Origin: Liolophura sinensis
Taxonomy: Eukaryota > Mollusca > Polyplacophora > Chitonida > Chitonidae
Reading direction: 5' to 3'
Assembly (NCBI RefSeq): GCF_032854445.1
Contig: NC_088307.1
Location: forward strand, 15,202,017 to 15,266,016
Length of the DNA: 64,000 nucleotides
Position numbers and translations under genes: made by a program
Notes under the pieces: model-generated
Databases searched by the model: none
Told to the model about the DNA's origin: nothing
Seen by the model: the letters and a program-made list of their open reading frames with translations, nothing else
In this document: positions 37,630-49,340 of the stretch, piece after piece
Position numbering within the stretch: position 1 is the stretch's first letter
How the letters are laid out: each line of letters starts with the position of its first letter

Positions 37630-38635
37630 TTAAGAAACCGTTGATGTTGGAACAGGCGGTGTGGTTGGAATAGGCGGTGTGGTTGGAATAGGCGTTGTGG
37701 TTGTTGGTGCTGGCGTGATGAATTGCAACAAGCCGTGATCATCATAAATGAAAGTGGTTGGAACAGGCGTTGTGGTTGGAACAGGCGTTGTGGTTGGAAC
37801 AGGTGTTGTGATTGGAACAGGCGGTGTGGTTGGAACACGCGTTGTGGTTGGAACAGGTGTTGTGGTTGGAACACGCGTTGTGGTTGGAACAGACGTTGTG
37901 GTTGGAACAGGTGGTGTGGTTGGAACAGGTGTTGTGGTTGGAACAGACGTTGTGGTTGTTGGTGCTGGCGTGGTGATTTGCAAAAAGCCGTGATCATCAT
38001 AAATGTATGTGGTTGGAACAGGCGTTGTGGTTGGAACAGGTGGTGTGGTTGGAACAGGTGGTGTGGTTGGAACAGGCGGTGTGGTTGGAACACGCGTTGT
38101 GGTTGGAACACGCGTTGTAGTTGTTGGTGCTGGCGTGGTGATTTGCGAAAAGCCGTGATCATCATAAATGTATGTGGTTGGAACAGGCGTTGTGGTTGGA
38201 ACAGGCGTTGTGGTTGGAACAGGTGGTGTGGTTGGAACAGGCGTTGTGGTTGTTGTTGTTGGTGGCGTCAAGCTGTAACCCATAATGTGCCAAAAACTGT
38301 CGTAAACGATCACTGGTCTGGGGGTCGTGGTGATCTGCAACAAGCCGTGATCATCAACGAATGTGGTGGGAGCGACAGTTGTTGGGGGTAGCCTACTGGT
38401 CACGGACATCCCCTCCACCCGCGTTGTCATCACTATGAGGCACAATAAGGCCAGCCCGAGGCACACTCGCCTGACTTCCTGAAACACACAACATGAGACA
38501 ATATTGGTATACCGGTACACATCATACATGCTGTACATGTAGCAGATCGCGCATGCCCATGTGTTTAAAGCATGGGTAGAGTGCACATGTTACACAAACA
38601 TTTTGTACTTTTACCTCTCCGCCAAGAATAGGCAT
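37630..38635 (-). CDS. Secreted Thr/Pro-rich mucin-like repeat protein
   Basis: Two minus-strand exons: 38615-38635 (MPILGGE) and 37630-38478, giving 289 codons plus TAA. The joined N-terminus has a basic start, a hydrophobic core (VCLGLALLCLIVM) and a likely cleavage after TTRVEG, so it should be secreted. The mature chain is mostly a hexapeptide array of the VPTTTP / VPTTPP / VPTTTR type (18-bp DNA unit), interrupted by four copies of a block with core DDHG(L/F)xQ(I/F) followed by TPAPTTTT. Such Thr/Pro arrays are usually heavily O-glycosylated, as in mucins or extracellular matrix; role unknown. A minus-strand AATAAA (TTTATT at 37577-37582) lies about 50 bp after the stop. An alternative start upstream in the same frame without the intron (at 38586) is possible, but the spliced start gives a better signal peptide. 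The opposite-strand Trp/Cys-rich frame is a shadow of the repeat. Confidence 0.65.
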
Positions 38636-39448
38636 CGTGTTCTCTTTCTTCTATTTATCTAATCCCGATATGACCCCTTCCATGGAAACACAGGAGTCGA
38701 CGAGTGTCACACCGGACTTACCATAAATAAACCAGAAACCCCATTCTATCTCCATTCGTCTCTCAGACATTTCCAGGTTTTCAAATTTTCAGTCGAACGT
38801 TATTGATTCTCCAGACTTCAGTACTTTTACCCAAAATCTGGTTTTGTCGATTACAATCTATTCTTTCATTATAATTCCACCCTAGACAACATCGAAACGA
38901 TTGGTCGTAACTCAAGATAAGCTGACATCACGCCTGGCTGCTGGATAGATATCTAATTCCTGATTACCTGTTTATTAAATATGATGACAACACAACATAC
39001 TGAGCAATTCTGCAGTCAGCATAACTGCACTTTTTAAAGTGAAATTTACTTAAGCCACGATGTGTAGGTATAGTAGCGGAATGGGGTAATTCTCATTTCG
39101 AGCAATGCATGTAGTTGAAGCTAGTGGAAGATTAAGTTGCTACTTTTTAAGCATAAGCGTTTAAAGGATTTTTTTTACATACGAACATTTAACTGAGGTA
39201 CAAGTAAACTGACAAGAGACCGCTGTCACCGGTTACCTGCATGACCATTTGCCAAATATTACACTGTCGTCGCTTTTTTGATCTTATGCACGCTCACAAT
39301 ATTAGCACGCATATGCCACAATGACACTCTTAAGATTTTACAAAACCTATGCATATATATAGACTGTGTGAAGTAATGCTTTCAAATAGGCCTACGACTT
39401 AATTTGCATACTTGCTTTGGATCAAGCTTTACTAACCACCTTCAGATG
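38636..39448. other. Upstream region of the mucin-like gene
   Basis: AT-rich DNA that may hold the promoter of the minus-strand mucin-like gene. I see no defensible regulatory motif and no repeat. Confidence 0.35.
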
Positions 39449-39529
39449 AGCACAGATCATATAATATCACCCAAGAAGACTCCACTGTATATATGTGTAC
39501 GATATCGTTATATATTATCTTGGATTCTC

Positions 39530-39620
39530 CCGAGCTCTGCACGTTTTCTCACACCATATGATGCTGGCCGCCGTCGTATAAGTGAAATATTCTTGAGTAC
39601 GGAGTAAAACACCAGTCAAA
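39530..39620 (+). repeat. SINE family A 3' fragment inside the duplicated segment
   Basis: ATGCTGGCCGCCGTCGTATA, AGTGAAATATTCTTGAGTAC and AAAACACCAGTCAAATAAAT, preceded by a variant CCGAGCTCTGCACGTTTTCT. The 20-bp minisatellite starts right after its tail. A twin lies at about 40684-40774. Confidence 0.75.
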
Positions 39621-39635
39621 TAAATTTAAAAAATG

Positions 39636-40025
39636 AACGTTTTATCTTGGACAATATGACTATATCTTGGACAATATGACTATATCTTGGACAATATGAC
39701 TATATCTTGGACAATATGACTATATCTTTGACAATATGACTATATCTTGGACAATATGACTATATCTTGGACAATATGACTATATCTTGGACAATATGAC
39801 TATATCTTGGACAATATGACTATATCTTTGACAATATGACTATATCTTGGACAATATGACTATATCTTGGACAATATAACTGCATCTTGGACAATATGAC
39901 TATATCTTGGACAATATAACTGCATCTTGGACAATATGACTATATCTTTGACAATATGACTATATCTTGGACAATATAACTATATCTTGGACAATATAAC
40001 TATATCTTGGACAATATGGTTATAT
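39636..40025. repeat. 20-bp minisatellite array 1
   Basis: About 19 units of GGACAATATGACTATATCTT with a few TTGACAATATG and ATATAACTGCATC variants. It directly follows the SINE tail. Confidence 0.95.
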
Positions 40026-40602
40026 CCAAAGTCTGCTCCTTTCAAGCGTCGCCTAAATTCAGCTATCTGTAAAATCAGTCGCTACTTAATTGCCCTTATA
40101 GCCAGTGACACGTAACAAACCCAGCTCTGTCATGTTGAACGTCCATATCACTACAAGGGAAAGGTCGTTTGAATACTTTTTCTAATTCATAATGTTAATC
40201 TCCATAAACACAGTTTCGACACAAAGAACTGGTAGTCTCGGGTGACATAATTATTCAAAAGCAAGTTGCATGCTGGACAATGGGCGTGGATTGTAATTTG
40301 TTTCACAATAGCTGAACAAACTCCACGTAGTAACACGGCCTACACTACTGTCTCAGCGATTAGCCTACATGGCTTTAATTTCGTAGCATCCATCTCTAAA
40401 TCCATACTGCCGTGTAACGTGTAAACAAATTTCAAATCTGGCTGTGTGAGTGACAGAGTTTACAGTTAAGCAGTTTAAGTAACTTGTATCGCCCTCCGTC
40501 AAAACACGTCGAACTCCGCCCAGTGTCCAGTATGCCACTGGTTTTTGAATAATTGAGATGTCACCCGAGGCATTGGATAATTGCCGTCGTAATCATATCA
40601 TA

Positions 40603-41726
40603 AGCACAGATCATATAATATCACCCAGGAAGACTCCACTGTATATGTGTGTACGATATCGTTATATATTATCTTGGATTCTCCCGAGCTCTGCACGTTT
40701 TCTCACACCATATGATGCTGGCCGCCGTCGTATAAGTGAAATATTCTTGAGTACGGAGTAAAACACCAGTCAAATAAATTTAAAAAATGAACGTTTTATC
40801 TTGGACAATATGACTATATCTTTGACAATATGACTATATCTTTGACAATATGACTATATCTTTGACAATATGACTATATCTTGGACAATATGACTATATC
40901 TTGGACAATATGACTATATCTTTGACAATATGACTATATCTTGGACAATATGACTATATCTTGGACAATATGACTATATCTTGGACAATATGACTATATC
41001 TTGGACAATATAACTGCATCTTGGACAATATGACTATATCTTGGACAATATAACTGCATCTTGGACAATATGACTATATCTTTGACAATATGACTATATC
41101 TTGGACAATATAAATATATCTTGGACAATATAAATATATCTTGGACAATATGGTTATATCCCAAGTCTGCTCCTTTCAAGCGTCGCCTAAATTCAGCTAT
41201 CTGTAAAATCAGTCGCTACCTTATTGCCCTTATAGCCAATGACACGTAACAAACCCAGCTCTGTCATGTTGAACGTCCATATCACTACAAGGGAAAGGCC
41301 GTTTGAATACTTTTTCTAATTCATAATGTTAATCTCCATTAACACAGTTTCGACACAAAGAACTGATAGTCTCGGGTGACATAATTATTCAAAAGCAAGT
41401 TGCATGCTGGACAATGGGCGTGGATTGTAATTTGTTTTACAATAGCTGAACAAACTCCACGTAATAACACAGCCTACACTACTGTCTCAGCGAATAGCCT
41501 ACATGGCTTTAATTTCGTAGCATCCATCTCTAAATCCATACTGCCGTGTAACGTGTAAACAAATTTCAAATCTGGCTGTGTGAGTGACAGATTTTACAGT
41601 TAAGCAGTTTAGGTAACTTGTATCGCCCTCTGTCAAAACACGTCGAACTCCGCCCAGTGTCCAGTATGCCACTGGTTTTTGAATAATTAAGATGTCACCC
41701 GAGGCATTGGATAATTGCCGTCGTAA
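40603..41726. repeat. Segmental tandem duplication, copy 2 (about 1.12 kb)
   Basis: Second copy of the 39449-40592 segment, with the same internal order: SINE fragment, 20-bp array (about 40796-41160), then the unique part. The order of variant minisatellite units near the 3' end matches copy 1, so the whole block was duplicated after the array formed. Confidence 0.93.
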
Positions 41727-41937
41727 CCGAGTATATGGACTTATGAATTAAACATTATGAATTTAAAAAAAAAAATGTTCTAACTTCATTTTCCTTGCAA
41801 TGATATATAGAACTACAACAGATCCATGTATAGAGCTTGTGTTTTTACGTGTCACTGACTAAAGGCAATTTTGTTAGCGCATATGACTGATTTTACAGAG
41901 AGATGAAAATAGGCGACTCGATAAAAGAAATTGACTG

Positions 41938-42270
41938 CAGGACAATATGGCTATATCTTGGACAATACGGCTATATCTTGGACAATGTGACTATATCTTG
42001 GACAATACGACTAGATCTTGGACAATTTGACTATATCTTGGGCAATACGACTAGATCTTGGAAAATATGACTAAATCTTAGACAATATGACTATATCTTG
42101 GGCAATACGACTATATCTTGGACAATTTGACTATATCTTGAAAAATATGACTAAATTTTAGACAATATGACTATATCTTGGGCAATAAGGCTATATCTTG
42201 GACAATTTGACTATATCTTGGGCAGTACGACTATATCTTGGACAACATGACTACACATCTTGGACAATAT
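41938..42270. repeat. 20-bp minisatellite array 3, diverged
   Basis: About 16 units related to GGACAATATGACTATATCTT but with many changes (GGGCAATACGACTAGATCTT and similar), outside the duplicated segment. It is older or less homogenised than the other two arrays. Confidence 0.85.
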
Positions 42271-42304
42271 TACTGTAACTATATTAGATATGCGCTGTTA
42301 TATA

Positions 42305-42540
42305 TTTGCTTTCTCAGAGTTCTGTCCGCGGTTTCGTCCACGAATAAACTTGATCGCCGATGTACATGAGCTTGTCTTGTTTCTCCGAGCTCTGTCTGCG
42401 GCTTAATTAACACAAAAACCTGGCCGCCGATGTAATTATTTATGCGCTATTACATATTTGGTTTCTCAGAGCTCTGTCCGCGGTTTCGTCTACTCATTAA
42501 CCCGACGACCGATGTGAACATTCTAGAGAACAGCGTAAAA
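42305..42540 (+). repeat. Three tandem degenerate SINE-3'-like units
   Basis: TTTCTCAGAGTTCTGTCCGC / TTTCTCCGAGCTCTGTCTGC / TTTCTCAGAGCTCTGTCCGC begin three stretches, each continuing to a CGCCGATGT or CGACCGATGT end. The order resembles the family A 3' region (GGGCTCTG...CCGGTTTC...GCCGCCGTCG). Only the third continues to GAACAGCGTAAAAG. Confidence 0.5.
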
Positions 42541-43701
42541 GTCTCATTCAAGAAGAACAAGTGCCTTAGGCATGTATACCCACCTTGACCATCTTCACAG
42601 GAGCGTTCCTCTCCTTGTACCGGGATCGAACAATTCAGTGTCGTTTAGCTGATTTATGCATTTTTATATACGCGACTCGTACGACCGCAGTATTGATAAT
42701 GCACATCTGGCAGACATGTGGAATCACACTGGTAAGAAAAAGGTATATCAAATATCGCTGTCTATCGCCAGCTGTTTATTATGATAATATCCTCACACCC
42801 CTGAGTGAGTGCCCAGAGATCATTATTTGCCTTCGTTGCAAAAATCCATGACAATACATACAGAAGGATAAAGTTACTAGGTGCATTAATGGAATTTAAA
42901 TTAAAGTTTAGAGAAGTATGGCGTGATATTTTCTCTGCAAGTTTCTGAATTGAACATGTAGAAAAATCGTGTCGTCTTTTAAAAGTAAACAGTAATGAGG
43001 AAAGACTCGTATCAAAGGATTTTATTCATTAGTCGGTAATGTTATACTTTTTCTCAAGTATTGATTCCGCGAGCAAGATTATCCATCCCCAGCATGGCAG
43101 TGTATATATGCTCAAGTATGTTCGTTCTCTATAATAATAACAACTGCATGGGTATAGTAAAGGACGGAAAGAATAGATTAGTTGCTAAGCAGGGTAGATT
43201 ATCCACCTAGTACGTACATACACCAGACACTATGATATTGTTGTCTGTTGAAGGAAAAGACTTCTAAAAATCGAAGCAGGCATCACTAAATAGACCACTT
43301 AAAACTATGCATAAATATGCTTTCATTTATTTTTTTTTAGAATTTATGTGAAAAGAGTTAAAGGCCTATGAAGTCTGAGGTGGGTTTCATATGGACCGTA
43401 CTATCAGATGGTAGGAACTCTGACATCACAGGAAGTTTTCTCAACTCTAATCACGACACAGAATGTTGTAATAACTCTTTTTACCCAGGAGTAAAAGATT
43501 ACTGATATAATGTTTTCAAAAATTCCTTTCTTCTGATGAACATCAGGATAAAAGGTGATGTGTCGTCAGAGTTCATATATACCGTCAGTATGCCTATAAA
43601 GCCCACCACAGAAATTCAGATATTTGAATGCCTTTCAAACGCTCTTCAAAAAATAAATAAATAAATAAATGGAAGTATTTTTAATTATAATTTTCAGTTG
43701 T
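42541..43701. other. Intergenic DNA, nothing recognised
   Basis: AT-rich. A frame of 88 codons starting near 42585 has no recognisable domain or exon signal. An AAAT run lies near 43653. Confidence 0.4.
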
Positions 43702-44042
43702 CTGTATGATGGGTGAGTGAGTGAGTGCTTGGGGTTTAACGTCTTACTCAACAATTTTTCAGTCATATGACGACGAAGGAATCCTTAGGGTGCACGTACG
43801 TGAAATGTGCCTGCTTATTGCAGGACGGATTTCCACCGCTCTTTTTTTTTAGTGCTGCTTCACTGAGACGACTTACCGAAGGCAAGTAAGCCACCTCGCC
43901 CGAACCATTATACTGGTACGGGTCAACCAGTCATTGCACTGTCCCCTTCATACCGAACGCCAAGCGAGGAAGTTACAACTTCCTCTTTTAAAGTCTCGAT
44001 CAAGGATTGATCCTGGATCTACCGGTCCCGAAGCGGACGTTC
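43702..44042 (-). repeat. SINE-like element, family B, second copy
   Basis: Minus-strand counterpart of the element at 1172-1536: GTGAGTGAGTGAGTGCTTGG, CAATTTTTCAGTCATATGAC and GAGGAAGTTACAACTTCCTC are shared. An inserted T run occurs near 43843. Confidence 0.65.
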
Positions 44043-44876
44043 TATCTGTATGATGATACGTACTTCATAGGTTAGCTTTGTTTTACTTTAAGATCATGCA
44101 GCTGTCACTGACAGCAGCTGCACATGGAAAAGCAATTAAAAGACAAACTGCTTTTCTATTATATTTCGATTATATGCTAAAATAAAATCAGTATATAGAT
44201 TTGTGTGTTCAATCTTGGCCTGCCAATTCGATCATTTGCTCTTAATGTCTTGCGTAATATGACACAAGATAGAGGAATAAAACTGAATTGAATCTCATGA
44301 CCTTGGTAACATTAACTAAAGGCCTATATGGGAGGCTTAATTATATTTGACAAATTCTCAGTTCTTAATGTATAGATAAATTGTTTTCTGATTACATCAG
44401 ATGGGGCTCCGAAATACAAAGTCTCCACATTCTGGTTTTTATCTCTCAAAATTTTTTTGTTTCACTAAAAAGTATTTTTGTTTGTTTTAGCTGGTTTAGT
44501 AAAGACTCATAGTCTATATAATATTGTTTCAGTTTAGGAAATTATCAAATACTATATTGTTGTAATAAAAAATATGTATTAAATTATTACTCACAAAGAT
44601 CGAGATATAAGAACTGTATCTGCACCCGTTCCGGTAGAAGCGTGTAGACTGAAAAGCCAGAAATCACCAGTTCAAATCCACATCTGACATTAGCCCGCTT
44701 ACATAATGAAAGTTTCAGCTGAGCCCATATAGGCCTTGACAGCTGAAATAATGTAACACTTCAAGGCAAAGAACACATTTGCATGAAATACATGTCAGAT
44801 GAAAGACCATTAAGTATTGTCGGGCAAAATAGCTTGATTTCTTTTCTTTATAATCTTTTTCGACCTATAGTACTTA

Positions 44877-45128
44877 TTTTATTTCATTTATTTTTACTTG
44901 TTTGACTAATGTATTACGCCGTACTCAAGAATATTTCACTTATACGACTGCAGCCAGCATTATGGCGGGGGGAAACCGGGCAGAGCTTGGGGGAAACGTA
45001 CGAGCATCCGAAGGCTGCTGGTAGACCTTCCCACGTACGGCCGGAGAGGAAGCCAGCATGAGTTGGACTTGAACTCACAGCGACCGCATTGGTGAGAGGC
45101 TCCTGGGTCATAACGCTGCTATTCGACC
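44877..45128 (-). repeat. SINE family A, near full-length copy
   Basis: Minus-strand copy from TTTATTTTTACTTGTTTGAC through TATGGCGGGGGGAAACCGGG to CTTGAACTCACAGCGACCGC and a partial head ending at ATAACGCTGC. The head's first ~25 bases are missing. Confidence 0.75.
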
Positions 45129-46400
45129 TAGTAAAATGCATTCAAAACTTTGTATTCTACTGCGGCCTTTTATGACGATGTAGAACCCAATGATGTCATT
45201 TCAGTTTTTTGCTACTAGACACATCATTCAAAATACATCTTCATTTCGAGCTACGAATGCATTCAACAAATGGACGTTAAATTGAAATGAGCTATTTCAA
45301 GCCAAAAATATTGCCGGGACCATCACTCAAGGGCCCCAACAGACCACCATAGAATGATTTAAATGCATTTTATAACAGTTCATTCCATATGGAATTCACA
45401 TGAAGAAAAACATAACATCCGAGAACGGAATCGTCCTCAATAAATGGTTTCTGCTACAATTGGTTCTCTCCTGGAATCTGAAGACAGCTTTACCCAAAAC
45501 CTCCCCAAATGGTGGGACATTATTAATGGCAAACATCCAAAAGTAGCCTATTGTTAAACATGATTCATAATTTGTGGAACAAAATAAGAAACTTTTTGAC
45601 AGAGGTGGAATACATGGAAAATTTGCACAAAAGCATGTTGGCATGAACACAGTATCTTTTTCTGGAATTTAAATGTCCAAATCGTATCACAACTATATAC
45701 AGGTAGCCTTATACTTTATAGGGCATAGGCCAAACTCAAATTTTTGCTGTTTTATTTACCGGTAAATATGGTTTATTTTCATTCATTGTATTTATTTATT
45801 GTGATTTCACTTTACAGCAACATCAAACTTTGAGCTCCGTTATAGCACATGTAGAAAATTCTGTACTGGACGCTTTATAGTCCGTAGCCAGCCTTGGTTT
45901 AAGTCCACTGATCATTTTACCTCCACCACGTATCTACCGTAAACAAATGGCGTATGGGGGCACGGGTACAGGCTGGTCGTTTTTGTTTGTGACGGATAAA
46001 GGGGATAACATGTGTGAGAGCTGCCGAGATCTTTGTCAGGAAGAATGCTAGACAGGAGAAATAGGTGGGAACAGTTTGTATGTTACGCATTACTTACGAA
46101 AACCAAGCGAAATATAGGAAGTACTGTAGATATGGGCCTATGTACATGTGATACGTGTTGTAAGACCTAACAGCTCATAGGCTTTATTTTAGCGTTAACG
46201 TTAGCACTTGTTTACAGTGAAGTTTGTATATACATCTACTTAGCTGATTTTGTGGTATTGTTAGACTTAGTTTACGGAGTATGCTTACTTTGATAGTAAA
46301 CTGTACTTCAGTTTCCCAAATGTATGGTACTGTAGCCTGTCTGACTAGATCGAATTAGGCTTCGTGCTTTTTTTCGTTATGGACAGTATTGGGTACCATT
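45129..46400. other. Intergenic DNA, nothing recognised
   Basis: AT-rich with chance frames only; no domain, repeat element or splice-bounded exon I would defend. Confidence 0.4.
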
Positions 46401-46499
46401 CATAAGCACATGTCTAGCCTGGCACTCAGGGGTCAAAATGTTGTCATTCAGTCATTTTAAGACTTTGAACTAGTGAAAAAAGGCAGCCCCCGAAAGACT

Positions 46500-46660
46500 A
46501 CAACTCCTTTCCTTATACTGCCGCCATCTTGTCTCGCTTCATCGTGGAACCGTGGGAAGATGGAGGCAGAGGCCGAAGATGGTGAAGATGATGGCAGAGG
46601 CCGAGGAGTGTTTGCCATGGAAGCCTTCGTGGCTGTAATAAATTTATAAGCGAAATAGCG
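46500..46660 (+). promoter_or_regulatory. Possible promoter or 5' exon with a YY1-like site
   Basis: CCGCCATCTTG (46521-46531) is a good YY1-type element, followed by GC-richer sequence and a short open frame starting MEAEAEDGEDDGRGRG. It could be a transcription start feeding the WDR38 gene 3.9 kb downstream, or another start. I see no clear donor site and no transcript proof. Confidence 0.25.
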
Positions 46661-46699
46661 CTTTCGAGTTGTGAATAATTGCCCATGTTCAGGACGCAT

Positions 46700-48870
46700 C
46701 ATATGGTAAATGAAAGTATGTGGTCATTTATGTGCATCTGTTAACATTACAGGCATTACAATACAGAGCTCAGTTCTAATTTTTTTTCTGTGAAACAATC
46801 CTCGAGCCCATGTTTAGTCTCAGATGTCACACAGACACAGAAAATGAACAAAATGGGCTTAATTGTTTGTGACTGCCCACGGTTACAATTCTTTTAATAT
46901 AACCACGATTGATTGTTTATATACCAGTCGAAACAGCTGTCTGGCTTATTCAAAAGTGAGGTAGGGACGTATGGTGGGGGTTCGGTTTGTGAGGCTTCAG
47001 GTTGGTGTCTTTTGTTTGCATAAGACTTGTTTGATAACAAAGACAATCAGCCTTGACCTTCATTGAGTTTGACATTTACACTGCTAGGGCCAAGACCCCA
47101 ACAACACTAGGCCAGTATAAGAAAAGGACTTGGAGTCTTTCAGGGCTATTAAAAAAAGTTGAGAGCTCAGATTGAGGTCACACTCAGCCTGGTCATATAC
47201 CATATGAATGGAACCTGAATAATACATTTCACACCTTTACAATAAATTGGATGACCTCAGTTTTAATTGGGTGGGTCTCGAGTCAACCCCCTGAAGTTTG
47301 ATACATTTTGACCCCTGGACTGGAAGCGGAAAACATTGGAAAGAAATAATTAGTAAAACTCTCAGTGTAGAGTAGTCTGTGATACTGTATGGTACTGTGT
47401 GTAGTCTTATGTGGCTGATAACTGCACTTAAGGGTCTGGGCCCGATTTCAGTCCAGTAAATTGCTTAAGTCAGAGTTTTTTGCCTAAGTCCAGGATAGAG
47501 TGTTTCTCAACAAAACTTAAGTCTAACAATTCCTAAGTATAGTATTATGTTGCTTAAGCAAAACACTTTTACTTAAGCAAAATAACTTAAGAAGTTTCAA
47601 GAAACCAGAGCCTGCAGTATGGTTTGAAAAACTGCGACATGAAATAGGCCTCCTGTGAATTACCTCCCTTGCTATACGATAGCAGATATGATGTATCGCA
47701 AGTTTAGTTTTTGAAGTGTGAAACTACAAGAAGTGGTACCTAACCTAGTGACGTATACATGATGTAGGTTATGTCATGACAGTTGTTTTCTAGCCAACAG
47801 AATGTAGGAGAGCATATCAGCCACCGTGAGTCACAGAAATGGTGATAGATGTTAAATGATTATGAAGTTGATCTTTTTCAGATTTAATAGGTAGAATATA
47901 CATATTTGAGTTCGTTGTATGCCTTAGTCTATGTGTACTTGTATTTCATGGAGGATTTTTAAAATTTCCTCAGAATAGCTTTAAACATAAATATTTATTC
48001 TTTCCAAATCACTTTACAAAATTAAAATCTGTCTTGAAATATAGGTTTTCAACAAGCTTTATGCCACTTTAACTATAAAACTTGCCATTAGCCATTTTCA
48101 GACCTCCCACTTAACCACAGCTTCCTCCTAAAAACGCATCATTTATATAGGAGAGGGACTCCAAGGGAGGTAATTTCGTGTGGCCTTATTGCAGTGAATT
48201 AGTTGGCAGCGTCCTGAGACTACTAACACTTGCAGCCAAGTACTGTCTTTACCATTTGGCAGGTACATATTGCATGAGATCTGCGTTTGCTGTATATATT
48301 GTTTGAGTGATGTGTTTTGGATGATTGCTGTGGAACATACAAATTGTTTGTGCTCTACAAATTTGGTCTGATTTCAATTTATTGATTTACTTATGTTTTA
48401 TGCATTGTCTCTAATGTTGTGATCTTTATTCCCCAAAACACACCTGCAGATTATAAATGTAATAAATTTAAATGCATTTTCATTAAGAACTTTATAAATA
48501 CAGTTACAAGTTCTTCTACTCATACATGCATTTTGTTATCAGTACCATTAATTTGTACACTATATATTTTGGGCACAGACTTTAAAGTTACCTCATAGGG
48601 GAGTCAAAGGCATATATTACCTTGATAAGGTTTTTCATTATTTTTCTTTCAAAATTTATTTGTTCCCAACCATGTACATGTAAGTGTTATATGAATGTCT
48701 CAGCAGATCACTCATATTCATGTGCTGTAGTTCTGCAATTGGATTTTAGAAAGGAGGAAAGATTAAAAACCAAAGATCAAAAACCTAACTCCGTAATAAT
48801 ATAAATATGTACATGGAAAGAATATGTAAGTGCAGCCTTTGCGTAACCTTATTATATTGATCTTATTACC
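46700..48870. other. Gene-free stretch upstream of WDR38
   Basis: AT-rich DNA with no recognisable gene. One block near 47450-47590 repeats TTGCTTAAG-like and ACTTAAGCAA-like motifs on both strands. Confidence 0.4.
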
Positions 48871-48879
48871 TTTCTTACC

Positions 48880-49126
48880 AGTGCCCTCATCAGCTCAGAC
48901 AGTTGAAATCAGTGCCCTCATCGGCTCAGACAGTTAAAATCAGTGCCCTCATCGGCTCAGACAGTTAAAATCAGTGCCCTCATCGGCTCAGACAGTTAAA
49001 ATCAGTGCCCTCATCGGCTCAGACAGTTAAAATCAGTGCCCTCATCGGCTCAGACAGTTAAAATCAGTGCCCTCATCGGCTCAGACAGTTAAAATCAGTG
49101 CCCTCATCGGCTCAGACAGTTAAAAT
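48880..49126. repeat. 31-bp minisatellite, about 8 units
   Basis: CAGTGCCCTCATCGGCTCAG followed by ACAGTTAAAAT repeats eight times with almost no change, so it is young. It lies upstream of WDR38. Confidence 0.96.
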
Positions 49127-49209
49127 TTCAGCTTTCAGTGACTGTTGGGCCCTATACCAATCAGGTCGCATGTTGAAATTTAGATCTAGCTTGCACTTTA
49201 GGTCTGGCT

Positions 49210-49340
49210 CTGAATTGAGAGGTTTGATAAATAAATAAATAAGGATTGAAAATATTTCTTTGATACATGTAGCTGAATTGAGAGGTTTGATAAATAAATA
49301 AATAAGGATTGAAAATATCTTCTTTGATACATGAAGCTGA
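49210..49340. repeat. Direct duplication of about 64 bp
   Basis: Two adjacent copies start at CTGAATTGAGAGGTTTGATA and contain an AAATAAATAAATAAGG stretch and CTTTGATACATG. A third partial start follows at about 49337. Confidence 0.85.

Larger units (their letters stand above)
39449..40592. repeat. Segmental tandem duplication, copy 1 (about 1.14 kb)
   Basis: It begins AGCACAGATCATATAATATC and ends GATAATTGCCGTCGTAA. It contains a SINE family A 3' fragment (about 39530-39620), a 20-bp minisatellite (about 39636-40025) and about 570 bp of unique sequence. The second copy follows after a 10-bp gap and differs by scattered substitutions and one minisatellite unit. Confidence 0.93.

Noticed and set aside
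37723-38391. Plus-strand frame with a Trp/Cys/Gly-rich repeat
   Set aside because: It is the antisense shadow of the Thr/Pro repeat gene; the minus-strand frame has a signal peptide, a splice pair and a poly(A) signal.
39449-42270. Possible CRISPR-like array of 20-bp repeats
   Set aside because: Units are contiguous with no unique spacers, and the DNA is clearly eukaryotic.
46457-46702. 81-codon minus-strand frame rich in Ser/Pro/Ala
   Set aside because: It overlaps the promoter-like GC-richer block in antisense; no domain or splice signals seen.
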